From: Metapseudomonas sp043392685
GTDB lineage: Bacteria > Pseudomonadota > Gammaproteobacteria > Pseudomonadales > Pseudomonadaceae
Direction: 5' to 3' (one strand)
NCBI GenBank assembly: GCA_043392685.1
Contig: JBHZGM010000006.1
DNA: 64,000 bases
The position numbers and the translations under genes were made by a program. Each line of letters begins with the position of its first letter. The first letter of the stretch is position 1. This document shows positions 25,425 to 35,006 of the stretch, in pieces. The notes beneath the pieces are model-generated. The model saw only the letters and a list, made by a program, of their open reading frames with translations. It had not been told where the DNA came from and made no database searches.

Positions 25425-26054
25425 TCACAGCAGCTTATGCTCCACGGCGTACTTCACCAGATCGGCTACCGAGTGCAATCCGAGCTTCTGCATCAGGCGC
25501 GCCTTGTGGGTGCTCACGGTCTTGCTGCTGACCGCCAGTTGCTGGGCGATTTCGTTCACCCCCTCGCCGCGCACCAGGCGCTCGAACACCGAGAACTCAC
25601 GCTCCGACAGCAGGGTATGAGCCGGCCGGGCGTCGGTCAGTCCCACTTCGAAGACCATGCGGTCGGCCAGGTCCGGATCGATGTAACGGCCGCCTGAGGC
25701 CACCTTGCGGATCGCGGTGAGCAGCAGGGACGGGTCGCTGTCCTTGGTGGCGTAGCCGGCGGCGCCGATCTTCAGCGCCCGCGCCGCCATCTGCGCTTCG
25801 TCGTGCATGGACAGCACCAGCACCGCCGGCGGATTGCTTAGGGCGCGGATGCGCGGAATGGCTTCCAGACCGTTCACGCCGGGCATGGAGATGTCCAGCA
25901 GCACCACTTCGCAGGGCGTCTGGCGCAGCGCTTCCATCAACTGCTCGCCATTGCCGGCCTCCCCCGCCACGCAAAGGTCCTTGGCCAGGCCGATGAGCTG
26001 TTTGATGCCCTCACGGACGATAGTGTGGTCTTCAGCCACCAGTACTCGGATCAC
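25425..26054 (-). CDS. agtR: NarL/FixJ-family response regulator
   Basis: A 209-residue two-component regulator. The receiver domain has the phosphoacceptor Asp54 (VVLLDISMPG), and a LuxR-type helix-turn-helix covers about 145-205 (EIAQQLAVSSKTVSTHKARLM). The start is GTG and overlaps the sensor stop by 4 nt. In P. aeruginosa the syntenic AgtR controls agtABCD and responds to GABA, aminovalerate and peptidoglycan signals. Confidence 0.88.
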   Translation of the reverse strand: MIRVLVAEDHTIVREGIKQLIGLAKDLCVAGEAGNGEQLMEALRQTPCEVVLLDISMPGVNGLEAIPRIRALSNPPAVLVLSMHDEAQMAARALKIGAAGYATKDSDPSLLLTAIRKVASGGRYIDPDLADRMVFEVGLTDARPAHTLLSEREFSVFERLVRGEGVNEIAQQLAVSSKTVSTHKARLMQKLGLHSVADLVKYAVEHKLL

Positions 26055-28441
26055 GCCACCTTCTCCTTATTCAACGCCACGCGCACACAGAGGGTGGTGC
26101 CCTCGCCCGGCTGGCTCTCGATCTGCAGACTGCCGCCCAGCATCAGCACGCGCTCGCGCATGCCCACCAGGCCGAATGATCCACCCCCCTTGGCGCTGGT
26201 ATCGAAACCACGGCCATCGTCGCTGATGCGCAGGCAGATCATGCCGTCCTCCACACTGAGGCTTACCGCAACAGTATGCGCCTCGGCATGGCGCATGACG
26301 TTGGTCAGCGCCTCCTGCAGAACACGGAACAGGCCCACCGCCTTGGCATCGGACAGCTTTGGCAGCTGCTCGGGCACCTCCACCAGACAGGGAATATGGG
26401 TGCGAGTCTCGAAGCGGCGCGCCTGCCATTCGATGGCCGAGGCGATGCCGGCGTCGAGGATCGGCGGCCGCAATGCAGTCGCCACATCGCGCACCAGCTG
26501 GAACAGGTGGGCAATCAGCCGCTTCATGCTGTCCAGGCGCTCCTTGAGTCCGGCGTCGAGCTCGGCGTAGGCCAGTTCGCACATGGAAGTCTCCAGCTTG
26601 AGCACCGTGAGCACCTGGCCGAGTTCGTCATGGACCTCCCGGGCGATGCGCGCCTTCTCTTCCTCACGCACGCTTTCCAGGTGCGCCGACAGCTCGCGCA
26701 ACTGGGCGCGGGAAGCTCCCAGCTCCAGTTCGATCTGCTTGTTGCCGGTGATGTCCCAGACCACACCGTCCCAGACCGCGCGGCCGTCATCGAAGACCCG
26801 GGCACTGGCCTTGATGTCGGCCCAGCGCAGCTCACCGTCGCGGGTGAGGATGCGCCCCTGCCAGTGCCAGTCGCGATCGCCGTCCAGCGCCTGCATCTGG
26901 CTTTCCCAATAGTTCTCACGGTCGTCGGGATGGACCAGGCCGCGGATGCCACGCCCCGTGTCCAGCAGCTCGCTGGCGCTGTAGCCCACCAGGCCCTCGC
27001 TGCCTTCGCCGATGAAGGCGAAGGCCGACGCTGCGCCGGCCTTCGGCCGCTCGAGACGGAACACCAGGCCGGGCACGTTGGATGCGATGCCCTTCAGGCG
27101 CGCCTCGCTCTCTTCGAGTGCCTCGCGGGCGCGGCGGCGCTCGGTGGCGTCGGAGAGGAACACCACCAGGTATTCGGAAGAACCGAAGCGCAGGAAACTC
27201 AGCGACACATCCGCCGGCAGCCAGCTTCCGTCAGGGCGCAGGCAGCGGGTCTCGAAGCTCAGCGGCCCCTCGTCGCTGTTGCGCACACGGCGCCAGAGAT
27301 CGAGCCAGCGGTCCATGTTCAGTTCGGGCTGGAAGTCGACCAGGGGGCGCTCCGCGAGGCTGCCCGGCGCATAGCCGAGCATCTGTTCGGCGGCACGGTT
27401 GGCGTAGCGCACGTGACTGTCCCAGTTCACCCAGAGGATGCCCAGGGTGCTGTGGTCGATGGAGAACTGGGTGAGACGCAGGGCCTCTTCTGCCGCTTCG
27501 CGCACCTGCAGGGCGTGGCGCGCATCCAGCAACTGCCGCTCCAGCCGACGCCGCTGCCGGCGCAGCCAGGTGATGATGGCTGCGGCAGCGAGCAGCAGCA
27601 CGCCCAGCAACAGGCTGAGGTTCTGCCAGAAACCCGCGGACTCACCCAGGCGCGGATACTTCGGCTGCAGCCAGCGCTCGTGGAGCTGCTCGAGTTCCTT
27701 GGCCGGCAGGCTGCGCAGGGCAATGTCGATGACCGCGGCCAGCTCCGGCCAGTCCTTGCGCGAGGCGACCCGCAGCAGCTGCGGGAATCCGATATCGCCC
27801 ACCACCGCCAGCCCGGCGAACTCCTGCTCGCGGGACAAGCGGCTGAGCTGGGCCTCATCCACCACGGCGTAGCGCACCTGCTCGGCGAGCAGCGCCTGCA
27901 GCGCCTGCCGCTCACTGGCCATGGGTTTGAGCTCGAGATTGGTATAGGTGACACGCAGGTAATCGGCCACCGCGCTGGGCTGGCGCAGGGCTACGGGCGA
28001 CGTGGCATCGAGCTGTTCCAGATCCACCGCCGCGCTGCCCTCCCGCTCCCCCACCAGCAGCTGGGAAACCCGCAGGTAGGGGTCGGAGAACAACCACAGA
28101 CGCAGGCCGGCAGGCGTCTGGCCAAGGCCCGGCGCCAGGTCGATCTGCCCGCCGCGCAGGGCCCGTTCCAGTTCGGCCTGGCTGTCGTAGGTACGCCAGA
28201 TCAGCTCCACGCCCATGTCCCTGGCCAGCCAGTTCATCAGCTCGACGTTGGCGCCCGATAGTTGCTGCAGACGGCGATCCAGCTGGACATAGGGCGCCTG
28301 GAGCACGGCGCCGACACGCAGCTGGGGATGATTCTCGAGCCATTGCCGCTGGTTTTCGTCCAGGGACAGATGGCTCGGCGCGGCCAGAGCGGACATCGCC
28401 AGGCTGCACGCAAACAACAGGGAAAGGAGCACACGGATCAT
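26051..28441 (-). CDS. agtS: hybrid-input sensor histidine kinase with periplasmic solute-binding domain
   Basis: A 796-residue kinase. After a signal sequence (1-21) a SBP_bac_3 (venus flytrap) domain covers about 35-250, then a transmembrane helix (about 275-297) and two PAS domains (about 325-570). A HisKA_3 dimerisation region has the phospho-His in REVHDELGQVL (about 600), and a C-terminal HATPase carries the DDGRGFD box (about 742). The VFT domain suggests direct sensing of an amino-acid-like ligand. The start at 28441 removes a 12-residue extension and leaves a clean signal peptide. Confidence 0.88.
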   Translation of the reverse strand: MIRVLLSLLFACSLAMSALAAPSHLSLDENQRQWLENHPQLRVGAVLQAPYVQLDRRLQQLSGANVELMNWLARDMGVELIWRTYDSQAELERALRGGQIDLAPGLGQTPAGLRLWLFSDPYLRVSQLLVGEREGSAAVDLEQLDATSPVALRQPSAVADYLRVTYTNLELKPMASERQALQALLAEQVRYAVVDEAQLSRLSREQEFAGLAVVGDIGFPQLLRVASRKDWPELAAVIDIALRSLPAKELEQLHERWLQPKYPRLGESAGFWQNLSLLLGVLLLAAAAIITWLRRQRRRLERQLLDARHALQVREAAEEALRLTQFSIDHSTLGILWVNWDSHVRYANRAAEQMLGYAPGSLAERPLVDFQPELNMDRWLDLWRRVRNSDEGPLSFETRCLRPDGSWLPADVSLSFLRFGSSEYLVVFLSDATERRRAREALEESEARLKGIASNVPGLVFRLERPKAGAASAFAFIGEGSEGLVGYSASELLDTGRGIRGLVHPDDRENYWESQMQALDGDRDWHWQGRILTRDGELRWADIKASARVFDDGRAVWDGVVWDITGNKQIELELGASRAQLRELSAHLESVREEEKARIAREVHDELGQVLTVLKLETSMCELAYAELDAGLKERLDSMKRLIAHLFQLVRDVATALRPPILDAGIASAIEWQARRFETRTHIPCLVEVPEQLPKLSDAKAVGLFRVLQEALTNVMRHAEAHTVAVSLSVEDGMICLRISDDGRGFDTSAKGGGSFGLVGMRERVLMLGGSLQIESQPGEGTTLCVRVALNKEKVA

Positions 28442-28576
28442 GGATGGCCAACCGCAACCGGAGGAAACAGCCGACATACCTTACTCCAGCGGTGGCACAC
28501 CATGCGAAGGCCTGGCCTGACAAATGCACAACGAGCCATTAGGCTCCTGCTTCCCAGCTTGACCAGGAAGCCCTCG

Positions 28577-29605
28577 ATGTCCCGCGCCGTTCGCCCTGCC
28601 CTCGCAGCCCTTTGCCTCGCCCTGCTGCCCACTTCCCCCGTGCTGCTGGCCGAAGAAGACGTAGCAGCGAAGGAGATTGCGCCAGCAGCGGAGCGAGCGC
28701 CCCTGGAAGAACGCAGCCGGGAGGCAGCAAGCGGCCTGGAGCGCCAGCTACCCGCGCGCGAGCACCAGCGACTCAAGGCCGGCGAGGAAAGCTTCCTCGT
28801 GCTTTGGCAGCCCGCGAATGTCGATGAGCCCAGCGGACTGGTGATTCTCCTTCCCGGCGAAGGCGAGAGCGCCGACTGGCCCGAGGCTGTAGGGCCGCTG
28901 CGGCGCGAGCTGCCGGACGCCGGCTGGAGCACCCTCGCCCTGACCCTGCCGGACCCCAGCGGCGACCCGCTGCCGCCCCGCCCCCTGAAAACCGAGGAGC
29001 CGACCCGGGCGGAACCGGCAGTAAGTCCGGAGAAGGCTGAAGAGGACGGCCCCGCCAATACCGAACAGGCCGGCAGCGCCGAACCCGATACCGATCCGGC
29101 GCCTCCGCCGCTGTCCCGCGATGCCATCCAGAAGGCCCAGACCACGCGCATATTCGCCCGCATCGACGCCGCGCTGGCCTTCGCCCGCCAGCAGAAACCC
29201 GGGTCAATCGTGCTGCTGGGGCATGGCACCGGCGCCTACTGGGCGACGCAGTACCTCGCGGCCAACGAACCGAAGGACGTGCGCAACCTCCTGCTGGTGG
29301 CAGCGCAATTGCCGGTTGGCTACGAGCCTGCGCTGGAGGACTCGCTGCCCGCGCTGAAGCTGGCCACTGGCGACTTCTATTACAAGGACCAGCCCACAGA
29401 CCGCGACGCCGCCCTGCGCCGCCTGCACGCGAGCAAGCGGCAGAAGCACCCGGCCTATGTCCAGGTCGCCATGAAAGGCCTGCCGGCTGATCGACGCATC
29501 GAACAGGAGCAGCTCATCCGGCGCATTCGCGGCTGGCTGAGCCAGCATCTGGAAGCGGACGCCAGCAAGGCGCCATCCAGGGCCGCCGCAGGTCCCTCGA
29601 TCTAG
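28577..29605 (+). CDS. DUF3530-family alpha/beta-hydrolase-like exported protein
   Basis: A 342-residue protein with a signal peptide (1-24, ALCLALLPTSPVLLA) followed by a Glu/Ala-rich stretch and a DUF3530 domain. Hydrolase-like features are the oxyanion-type LVILLPGEGESADWP and the elbow-like VLLGHGTGAYWATQYL (a histidine-glycine context where serine is usual), so catalysis is doubtful. A Pro/Glu/Ala-rich linker lies at about 135-180. Function unknown. Confidence 0.8.
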   Translation: MSRAVRPALAALCLALLPTSPVLLAEEDVAAKEIAPAAERAPLEERSREAASGLERQLPAREHQRLKAGEESFLVLWQPANVDEPSGLVILLPGEGESADWPEAVGPLRRELPDAGWSTLALTLPDPSGDPLPPRPLKTEEPTRAEPAVSPEKAEEDGPANTEQAGSAEPDTDPAPPPLSRDAIQKAQTTRIFARIDAALAFARQQKPGSIVLLGHGTGAYWATQYLAANEPKDVRNLLLVAAQLPVGYEPALEDSLPALKLATGDFYYKDQPTDRDAALRRLHASKRQKHPAYVQVAMKGLPADRRIEQEQLIRRIRGWLSQHLEADASKAPSRAAAGPSI

Positions 29606-29640
29606 ACAGGAACCCGGCGCGAGCCACCCCGAGGGGCGCT

Positions 29641-30408
29641 TCAGCGGAAGCCGTGACGCTCGCGGATCAGGTTGTAGGCGCTGTGCAGCTCGCGGGTGCG
29701 GTCGGTGGCGGCACGCACCAGGGCCGGGCTGGCACCCGAGCCGGCGAGCTTGTCCGGATGGTTCTGGCTGAGCAGGCGGCGGTAGGCACGCTTGATCACC
29801 GCCGGCTCGCAGTCGGCAGTCACCCCCAGCAGGATCAGGGCCTCCTTGTAGCTGTTGCCGCGCCTGGGGGGCAGGCCATGGGGAATGTCGTAACCGGCCC
29901 CCAGCGCCTCGACCCGGGATGCCGGAAGGCCGAGCCAATGCCCCCACTGGAGGATGAGTTCCCGCTCGCGCTGGCCGATCCGGCCATCGGCTGCGGCCAT
30001 CTGCCAGCAACTGCGCAGCAGGCGCTCCACGGCCAGACGCTCGCCCTTCAGCACGCGCAGGCTGGGCTGCAGATTGTCGCTGCCGGCCTTGCCACGGTTG
30101 AAGGCCGCAATGGCCCGACGGGCCCCGACGTCATCCAGGCCGATTCGCTTCATTTCCAGGCGCGCCTGCTGGATATGGGCTTCCTGCACCCGTCCATCGC
30201 TCTTGGCCAGGCGGCCGAGCAGGACGAACAGCAGATCCTGCTCTTCGATGGCGGGATCGCCCCGCAGGCGCGCGCGCAGGTCGCCCCAGGATTCCAGCTG
30301 CAGGCGCCGGTCGAACACCTGGCCCAGCAGCGCACCGAGCATGGCGCCCGGGATGCTCGCCAGGGCGAAGCCGGCAACAACGCCGATCAGAGTGCCGGGC
30401 CAGACCAA
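29641..30408 (-). CDS. djlA: membrane-anchored DnaJ-like co-chaperone DjlA
   Basis: A 255-residue protein: an N-terminal hydrophobic segment (about 5-30), a TerB-like helical domain (about 60-165) and a C-terminal J domain with the HPD tripeptide in SQNHPDKL (about 230). The start is TTG at 30408, one base after the murU stop, preceded by GGAGG with good spacing. DjlA stimulates DnaK; the order murU-djlA suggests translational coupling in an envelope operon. Confidence 0.88.
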   Translation of the reverse strand: MVWPGTLIGVVAGFALASIPGAMLGALLGQVFDRRLQLESWGDLRARLRGDPAIEEQDLLFVLLGRLAKSDGRVQEAHIQQARLEMKRIGLDDVGARRAIAAFNRGKAGSDNLQPSLRVLKGERLAVERLLRSCWQMAAADGRIGQRERELILQWGHWLGLPASRVEALGAGYDIPHGLPPRRGNSYKEALILLGVTADCEPAVIKRAYRRLLSQNHPDKLAGSGASPALVRAATDRTRELHSAYNLIRERHGFR

Positions 30409-30409
30409 C

Positions 30410-31081
30410 TCAGGCCTCCGCCGTCAGCAGGCGTTCGACTTCCGCCAGGCGCTCGTGGGTGCCGACATCCACCCAGCGTCCGGCGAAGTACTCCCCGCTC
30501 ACCAGGCCGGCAGCCATGGCCTGGCGCAGCAGCGGCGCCAGCTTGAAGGCGCCGGGCTGGCAGTCCGCGAACAGGCGCGGATGAAGTACGGCAATGCCGC
30601 TGTAGGTGAGGCTGGGCTCCCCCTCCAGCGCATCACTCACACGCTCGCCCTCGAGACGGAAGTCGCCGCGCGGATGGTGGGCCGGATTGTCCACCAGCAC
30701 CAGGTGGGCCAGGCCATGCAGCGGTTGCCGCAGGCGGCGGAAGTCGAAGTCAGTCCAGACATCGCCATTCACCACCAGGAAGGGTTCATCCCCCAGCAGC
30801 GGCAGCGCGCGAAAGATGCCGCCGCCGGTTTCCAGGGGTTCGCCCTCGGCGGAATAGCGGATGGACAGGCCGAAGCGCGCGCCATCGCCCAGGTGATCCT
30901 CGATCTGCTGGCCGAGCCAGGCATGATTGATCACCAGTTCGCGAATGCCGGCCTCCGCCAGCGCCCGCAGATGGAACTCGATGAGCGGCGTGTCGGCGGC
31001 GCGTACCAGCGGCTTCGGGGTATGCAGGGTCAGGGGGCGCATGCGCTCGCCCTTGCCCGCCGCGAGAATCATGGCCTTCAT
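30410..31081 (-). CDS. murU: N-acetylmuramate-1-phosphate uridylyltransferase
   Basis: Converts MurNAc-1-phosphate to UDP-MurNAc in the fosfomycin-bypassing cell-wall recycling route. A 223-residue nucleotidyltransferase with the signature AAGKGERMRPLT and the metal-binding VVNGDVWTDFD. It overlaps amgK by 4 nt, the usual arrangement of this two-enzyme pathway. Confidence 0.95.
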   Translation of the reverse strand: MKAMILAAGKGERMRPLTLHTPKPLVRAADTPLIEFHLRALAEAGIRELVINHAWLGQQIEDHLGDGARFGLSIRYSAEGEPLETGGGIFRALPLLGDEPFLVVNGDVWTDFDFRRLRQPLHGLAHLVLVDNPAHHPRGDFRLEGERVSDALEGEPSLTYSGIAVLHPRLFADCQPGAFKLAPLLRQAMAAGLVSGEYFAGRWVDVGTHERLAEVERLLTAEA

Positions 31082-32103
31082 TGGGCGATGGCCTCGTCCC
31101 GGGGCAGGCTGGAGAGCAGCTCACCCAGCTCGGCCAGTTCCGGACGGCGCTTGATCACTGCATCTATATAGGCAAAGAAGCGCGGCACATCGCCCAGGTA
31201 CTTGGGCTTGCCGTCGCGATGGCAGATGCGGGCGAAGATGCCGATGACCTTGAGGTGGCGCTGCACGCCCATCAGGTCGCTGGCGCGGCGGAACTCGGCG
31301 AAATCGGCCTGGACCGGAATCCCGGCCGCGCGGGCCTGGACCCAGTAGCGTTCCAGCCAACCGGCAACGCGTTCCTCAGGCCAGCTGAGGAAGGCGTCCT
31401 TGAACAGGCAGGTGACGTCGTAGGTGACCGGACCGTAGACCGCGTCCTGGAAATCCAGCACGCCCGGGTTCGGGGTACTCAGCATCAGGTTGCGCGGCAT
31501 GTAGTCGCGATGCACCAGCACCTGGGGCTGGGCCAGGGCGCTGCCGATCAGCAGGTCGGAAATGCGCTGCCAGGCCGCCAGGCGCTCGCCTTGCAGCTCG
31601 ATCCCCAGGTGACGCTGCAGGTACCACTCGGGGAACAGCTGCAGTTCGCGACGCAGCAGGGCATCGTCATAGCTGGGCATGGGCACGTCGAGGCTGCGTT
31701 GCTGGAACGTCAGCAGCGCCTGCAGGGCGTCATCGAACAGTGCATCGGCGTTTTCGGCATTGATGACGTCAAGGTAGGTCTGGCGTCCCAGGTCATCGAG
31801 GACCAGGAAGCCCTGCTCGACATCGGCAGCCAGGATGCGTGGCACGTGCACGCCCGCCTCGGCGAGCATGCCGGCCACCTTGACGAAGGGGCGGCAGTCC
31901 TCGCGCGGCGGCGGCGCGTCCATCAGGATCAGGGTGCGGCCGTCGGCCTCCCAGCGGAAGTAACGACGAAAGCTCGCGTCGCTGCTGGCCGGAACCAGCG
32001 TGGCGGCAGGCACGGGGCCCCAGCCTTCATCAGCGAACAGGGTGGGCAACTGCTGGTCCAGCCATTGGCTCAGCTGCTGAAGGCGCAGGTCTTCATGGTG
32101 CAT
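31078..32103 (-). CDS. amgK: anomeric MurNAc/GlcNAc kinase
   Basis: Phosphorylates MurNAc at C1 before MurU. A 341-residue APH-fold kinase with the catalytic loop HRDYMPRNLML and the Mg-binding DFQDAVYGP. A GGAG site lies 8 nt before the ATG at 32103; a further ATG at 32142 adds 13 non-conserved residues. Divergent from lptD. Confidence 0.93.
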   Translation of the reverse strand: MHHEDLRLQQLSQWLDQQLPTLFADEGWGPVPAATLVPASSDASFRRYFRWEADGRTLILMDAPPPREDCRPFVKVAGMLAEAGVHVPRILAADVEQGFLVLDDLGRQTYLDVINAENADALFDDALQALLTFQQRSLDVPMPSYDDALLRRELQLFPEWYLQRHLGIELQGERLAAWQRISDLLIGSALAQPQVLVHRDYMPRNLMLSTPNPGVLDFQDAVYGPVTYDVTCLFKDAFLSWPEERVAGWLERYWVQARAAGIPVQADFAEFRRASDLMGVQRHLKVIGIFARICHRDGKPKYLGDVPRFFAYIDAVIKRRPELAELGELLSSLPRDEAIAQ

Positions 32104-32228
32104 CGGGTGGTCTCCGGCGGCGCTAGCCGTTGTGCGGGTCATGCTTTATTATCCAGCATCTTTTTCAGCCCATCGAGAGGCGTGCGGCCCAGCGGGCCGA
32201 AGGCGCGCAGGAAGCCCGGACTAATAAG

Positions 32229-35006
32229 ATGGCAGTAAGATCCCCCGCGTTTCGTAGAAAGTTCCCCCTGCTGGTGACCGGCAGCCTGCTGGCCCTCCAG
32301 CCAGTAGCCACCTCGTTCGTCATCGCCGCAGAGCAGTTCGACTGCAAGGCTTCCGCCACTGGCGGCTGGGCCTGTGCGCCCAAGGCCAGCGCCGAGAGCC
32401 TGCCGCCGCGCCCGGTGCACAGCGACAGCGCCGTGAGCTCGACCATTGGCGTCGCGCCCCAGGCCGGCGAAGGCGGTGAAGCCCAGGGCGGCAAGCCGAC
32501 CCTGGTCACCGAGGCCGAAGGCAAGGGCCTGGTCTCCCGCAGCGCCGATTACAGCCACCTCGACTGGGTGCCGCGCGACAAACTCACCCCCGCGCAACTG
32601 GCCGAAGCCGGCCCCTATTGTGCCGGTGCCTATGTCGAGCCGACGCGTCCGGGCATGGACGACGACACTCCGCTGGAAGATGCGCCGACCTACATCTCCG
32701 CCAAAGCCTCGCGCTACGAGCAGGAAAAGCAGATCGCCACCCTCGCAGGTGATGTCGTCCTGCGCCAGGGCAGCATGCAGGTGGAGGCCGACGAAGCCAA
32801 CCTGCACCAGGCGGAAAACCGTGGCGAGCTGGTCGGCAACGTCAAGCTGCGCGACAAGGGCGCCCTGGTGGTCGGCGACCACGCCGAACTGCAACTGGAC
32901 AACGGTGAAGCCAAGGTCGACAACGCCGAGTACGTCCTGCACCAGTCGCACACCCGCGGCAGCGCCCTGTACGCCAAGCGACAGGAAGACGCGATCATCC
33001 GCCTGAAGGACGGTACCTACACCCGTTGCGAACCGGGTGACAATGCCTGGCACCTGAAGGGCAACAACATCAAGCTGAACCCGGCCACCGGCTTCGGCAC
33101 CGCGACCAACGTCACCCTGCGGGTCAAGGACATTCCGGTGTTCTATACCCCGTACATCTATTTCCCGATCGACGACCGTCGCCAGTCCGGCTTCCTGCCG
33201 CCGACCATCGGCAGCAGCAGCGACACCGGCTTCCTGCTGGTCACGCCGTACTACTTCAACCTGGCGCCGAACTACGACGCCACCCTGTACCCGCGCTACA
33301 TGGCCAAGCGCGGCCTGCTGATGGAAGGCGAGTTCCGCTACCTGACCCGCAGCAGCGAAGGCCAGCTTGGCGCCGCCTACCTCGACGACAAGGAAGATGA
33401 GCGCAAGCTCATGTCCGAGTACGAGAAGAAGCGCTGGCTGTACAGCTGGAAACACACCGGCGGCCTGGACTCCCGCCTGCTGGCCGAAGTCGACTACACC
33501 GACATCAGCGACCCGTACTACTTCGAGGACCTGGACACCGACCTGGGCGTGGACACCCCCACCTACGTCAACCAGCGCGGCACCCTCACCTATCGCGGCA
33601 ATACCTACACCGCGAAGCTGAATGCCCAGGCATACGAGTTGGCGACCATCACCGACATCACGCCCTACGACCGCCTGCCGCAGATCACCATGGACGGCGC
33701 ATTGCCCTTCCAGCCCGGCGGCCTGAACTTCGCCTACAAGACCGAGTTCGTGCGTTTCGACCGCAACCTGCGCGACGGCCTGTTCACCGATATCGATGGC
33801 GTTACTTCACCCTGGAACGACAACAACCTGCGCGGCCTGGCTCGCGCCAATGGTGATCGTACCCACCTGGAGCCCGGCGTCAGCCTGCCGATGAACTGGA
33901 CCTGGGGCTACCTCAAGCCGCAGGTCAAGTACGCCTATACCCAGTACGACCTTGACCTGGACCAGCAAGGCAAGAACACGCTGCTGGCCGAGCAGACCTT
34001 CCATGGCAGCCAGGATCGCCAGGTACCGATCTACAGCCTGGACAGTGGCTTGTTCTTCGACCGCCAGACCCAATTCTTCGGCAAGAACTACACCCAGACC
34101 CTGGAGCCTCGGCTGTTCTACCTCTACGTACCGGAAGAGGACCAGACCGACATCCCGCTGTTCGATACCGGCGAACCCACCTTCAGCTACTCGTCGCTGT
34201 GGCGTGACAACCGCTTCTCCGGCCGCGACCGCATCGGCGATGCCAACCAGGTTTCCCTGGGCGTGACCAACCGCTGGATCGAGTCCAATGGCTTCGAGCG
34301 CCAGCGCTTCAGCATCGGCCAGGCCTTCTACTTCCAGGACCGCAAGGTGCAACTGCCCGGCATCGACTTCCACGATCGTGCCGACGCCCAGGCCTCTGTT
34401 TCGCCCTACGCGCTGGAATACCTGTACCGCTTCAACCGCGACTGGCGCATCAACTCGACTTTCAACTGGGACCCGGATACCCATCGCACCCGCTCCGGCA
34501 GCGCGATGTTCCACTACCAGCCCGAGGACAACCCGAACAAGGTGGTCAACGCCGGTTATCGCTACCGAAACGACACCATCCGCTTCGACCAGTCCACCGG
34601 TAACTGGGTCGTGGGCGGCGGCGACTTCGGAACCCCCGGCTCGCCGAACTTCATCAAGGACTACTACAAGATCAGCCAGCACGACTTCTCGGTCATCTGG
34701 CCGATCGTCCCGCAATGGAGCGCCCTGGCCCGCTGGCAGTACGACTACAACCGCAACCGTACCCTGGAAGCCTTCGGCGGCTTCGAGTACGACAGCTGCT
34801 GCTGGAAGCTGCGCCTGATCAACCGCTACTGGGTGGACTACGACGAGTTCGACCAGACCCCCGACACCACCAACGAAAGCGGCGACCGCGGGATCTTCCT
34901 GCAAATCGTCCTGAAGGGCCTCGGCGGCATCGTTGGCAACAAGGCCGAAGGCTTCCTGGAAAAAGGCATTCAAGGTTACCGTGAACGTGAAGACCAAGCT
35001 CTCTGA
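32229..35006 (+). CDS. lptD: LPS-assembly protein LptD
   Basis: Outer-membrane beta-barrel that inserts lipopolysaccharide with LptE. It is 925 residues, matching Pseudomonas LptD, with an N-terminal signal region (about 1-33), an OstA/LptA-like periplasmic domain (about 145-270: EKQIATLAGDVVLRQGSMQV) and a long aromatic-rich barrel. A vicinal cysteine pair near the C-terminus (DSCCWKLRL) fits the disulfide network. surA overlaps its end. Confidence 0.97.
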   Translation: MAVRSPAFRRKFPLLVTGSLLALQPVATSFVIAAEQFDCKASATGGWACAPKASAESLPPRPVHSDSAVSSTIGVAPQAGEGGEAQGGKPTLVTEAEGKGLVSRSADYSHLDWVPRDKLTPAQLAEAGPYCAGAYVEPTRPGMDDDTPLEDAPTYISAKASRYEQEKQIATLAGDVVLRQGSMQVEADEANLHQAENRGELVGNVKLRDKGALVVGDHAELQLDNGEAKVDNAEYVLHQSHTRGSALYAKRQEDAIIRLKDGTYTRCEPGDNAWHLKGNNIKLNPATGFGTATNVTLRVKDIPVFYTPYIYFPIDDRRQSGFLPPTIGSSSDTGFLLVTPYYFNLAPNYDATLYPRYMAKRGLLMEGEFRYLTRSSEGQLGAAYLDDKEDERKLMSEYEKKRWLYSWKHTGGLDSRLLAEVDYTDISDPYYFEDLDTDLGVDTPTYVNQRGTLTYRGNTYTAKLNAQAYELATITDITPYDRLPQITMDGALPFQPGGLNFAYKTEFVRFDRNLRDGLFTDIDGVTSPWNDNNLRGLARANGDRTHLEPGVSLPMNWTWGYLKPQVKYAYTQYDLDLDQQGKNTLLAEQTFHGSQDRQVPIYSLDSGLFFDRQTQFFGKNYTQTLEPRLFYLYVPEEDQTDIPLFDTGEPTFSYSSLWRDNRFSGRDRIGDANQVSLGVTNRWIESNGFERQRFSIGQAFYFQDRKVQLPGIDFHDRADAQASVSPYALEYLYRFNRDWRINSTFNWDPDTHRTRSGSAMFHYQPEDNPNKVVNAGYRYRNDTIRFDQSTGNWVVGGGDFGTPGSPNFIKDYYKISQHDFSVIWPIVPQWSALARWQYDYNRNRTLEAFGGFEYDSCCWKLRLINRYWVDYDEFDQTPDTTNESGDRGIFLQIVLKGLGGIVGNKAEGFLEKGIQGYREREDQAL

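Noticed and set aside
26276..28261. Long plus-strand open frame opposite the sensor kinase gene
   Set aside because: The minus-strand reading has a full set of kinase, PAS and VFT motifs; the opposite frame is rich in His/Gln/Gly with no recognisable motif.
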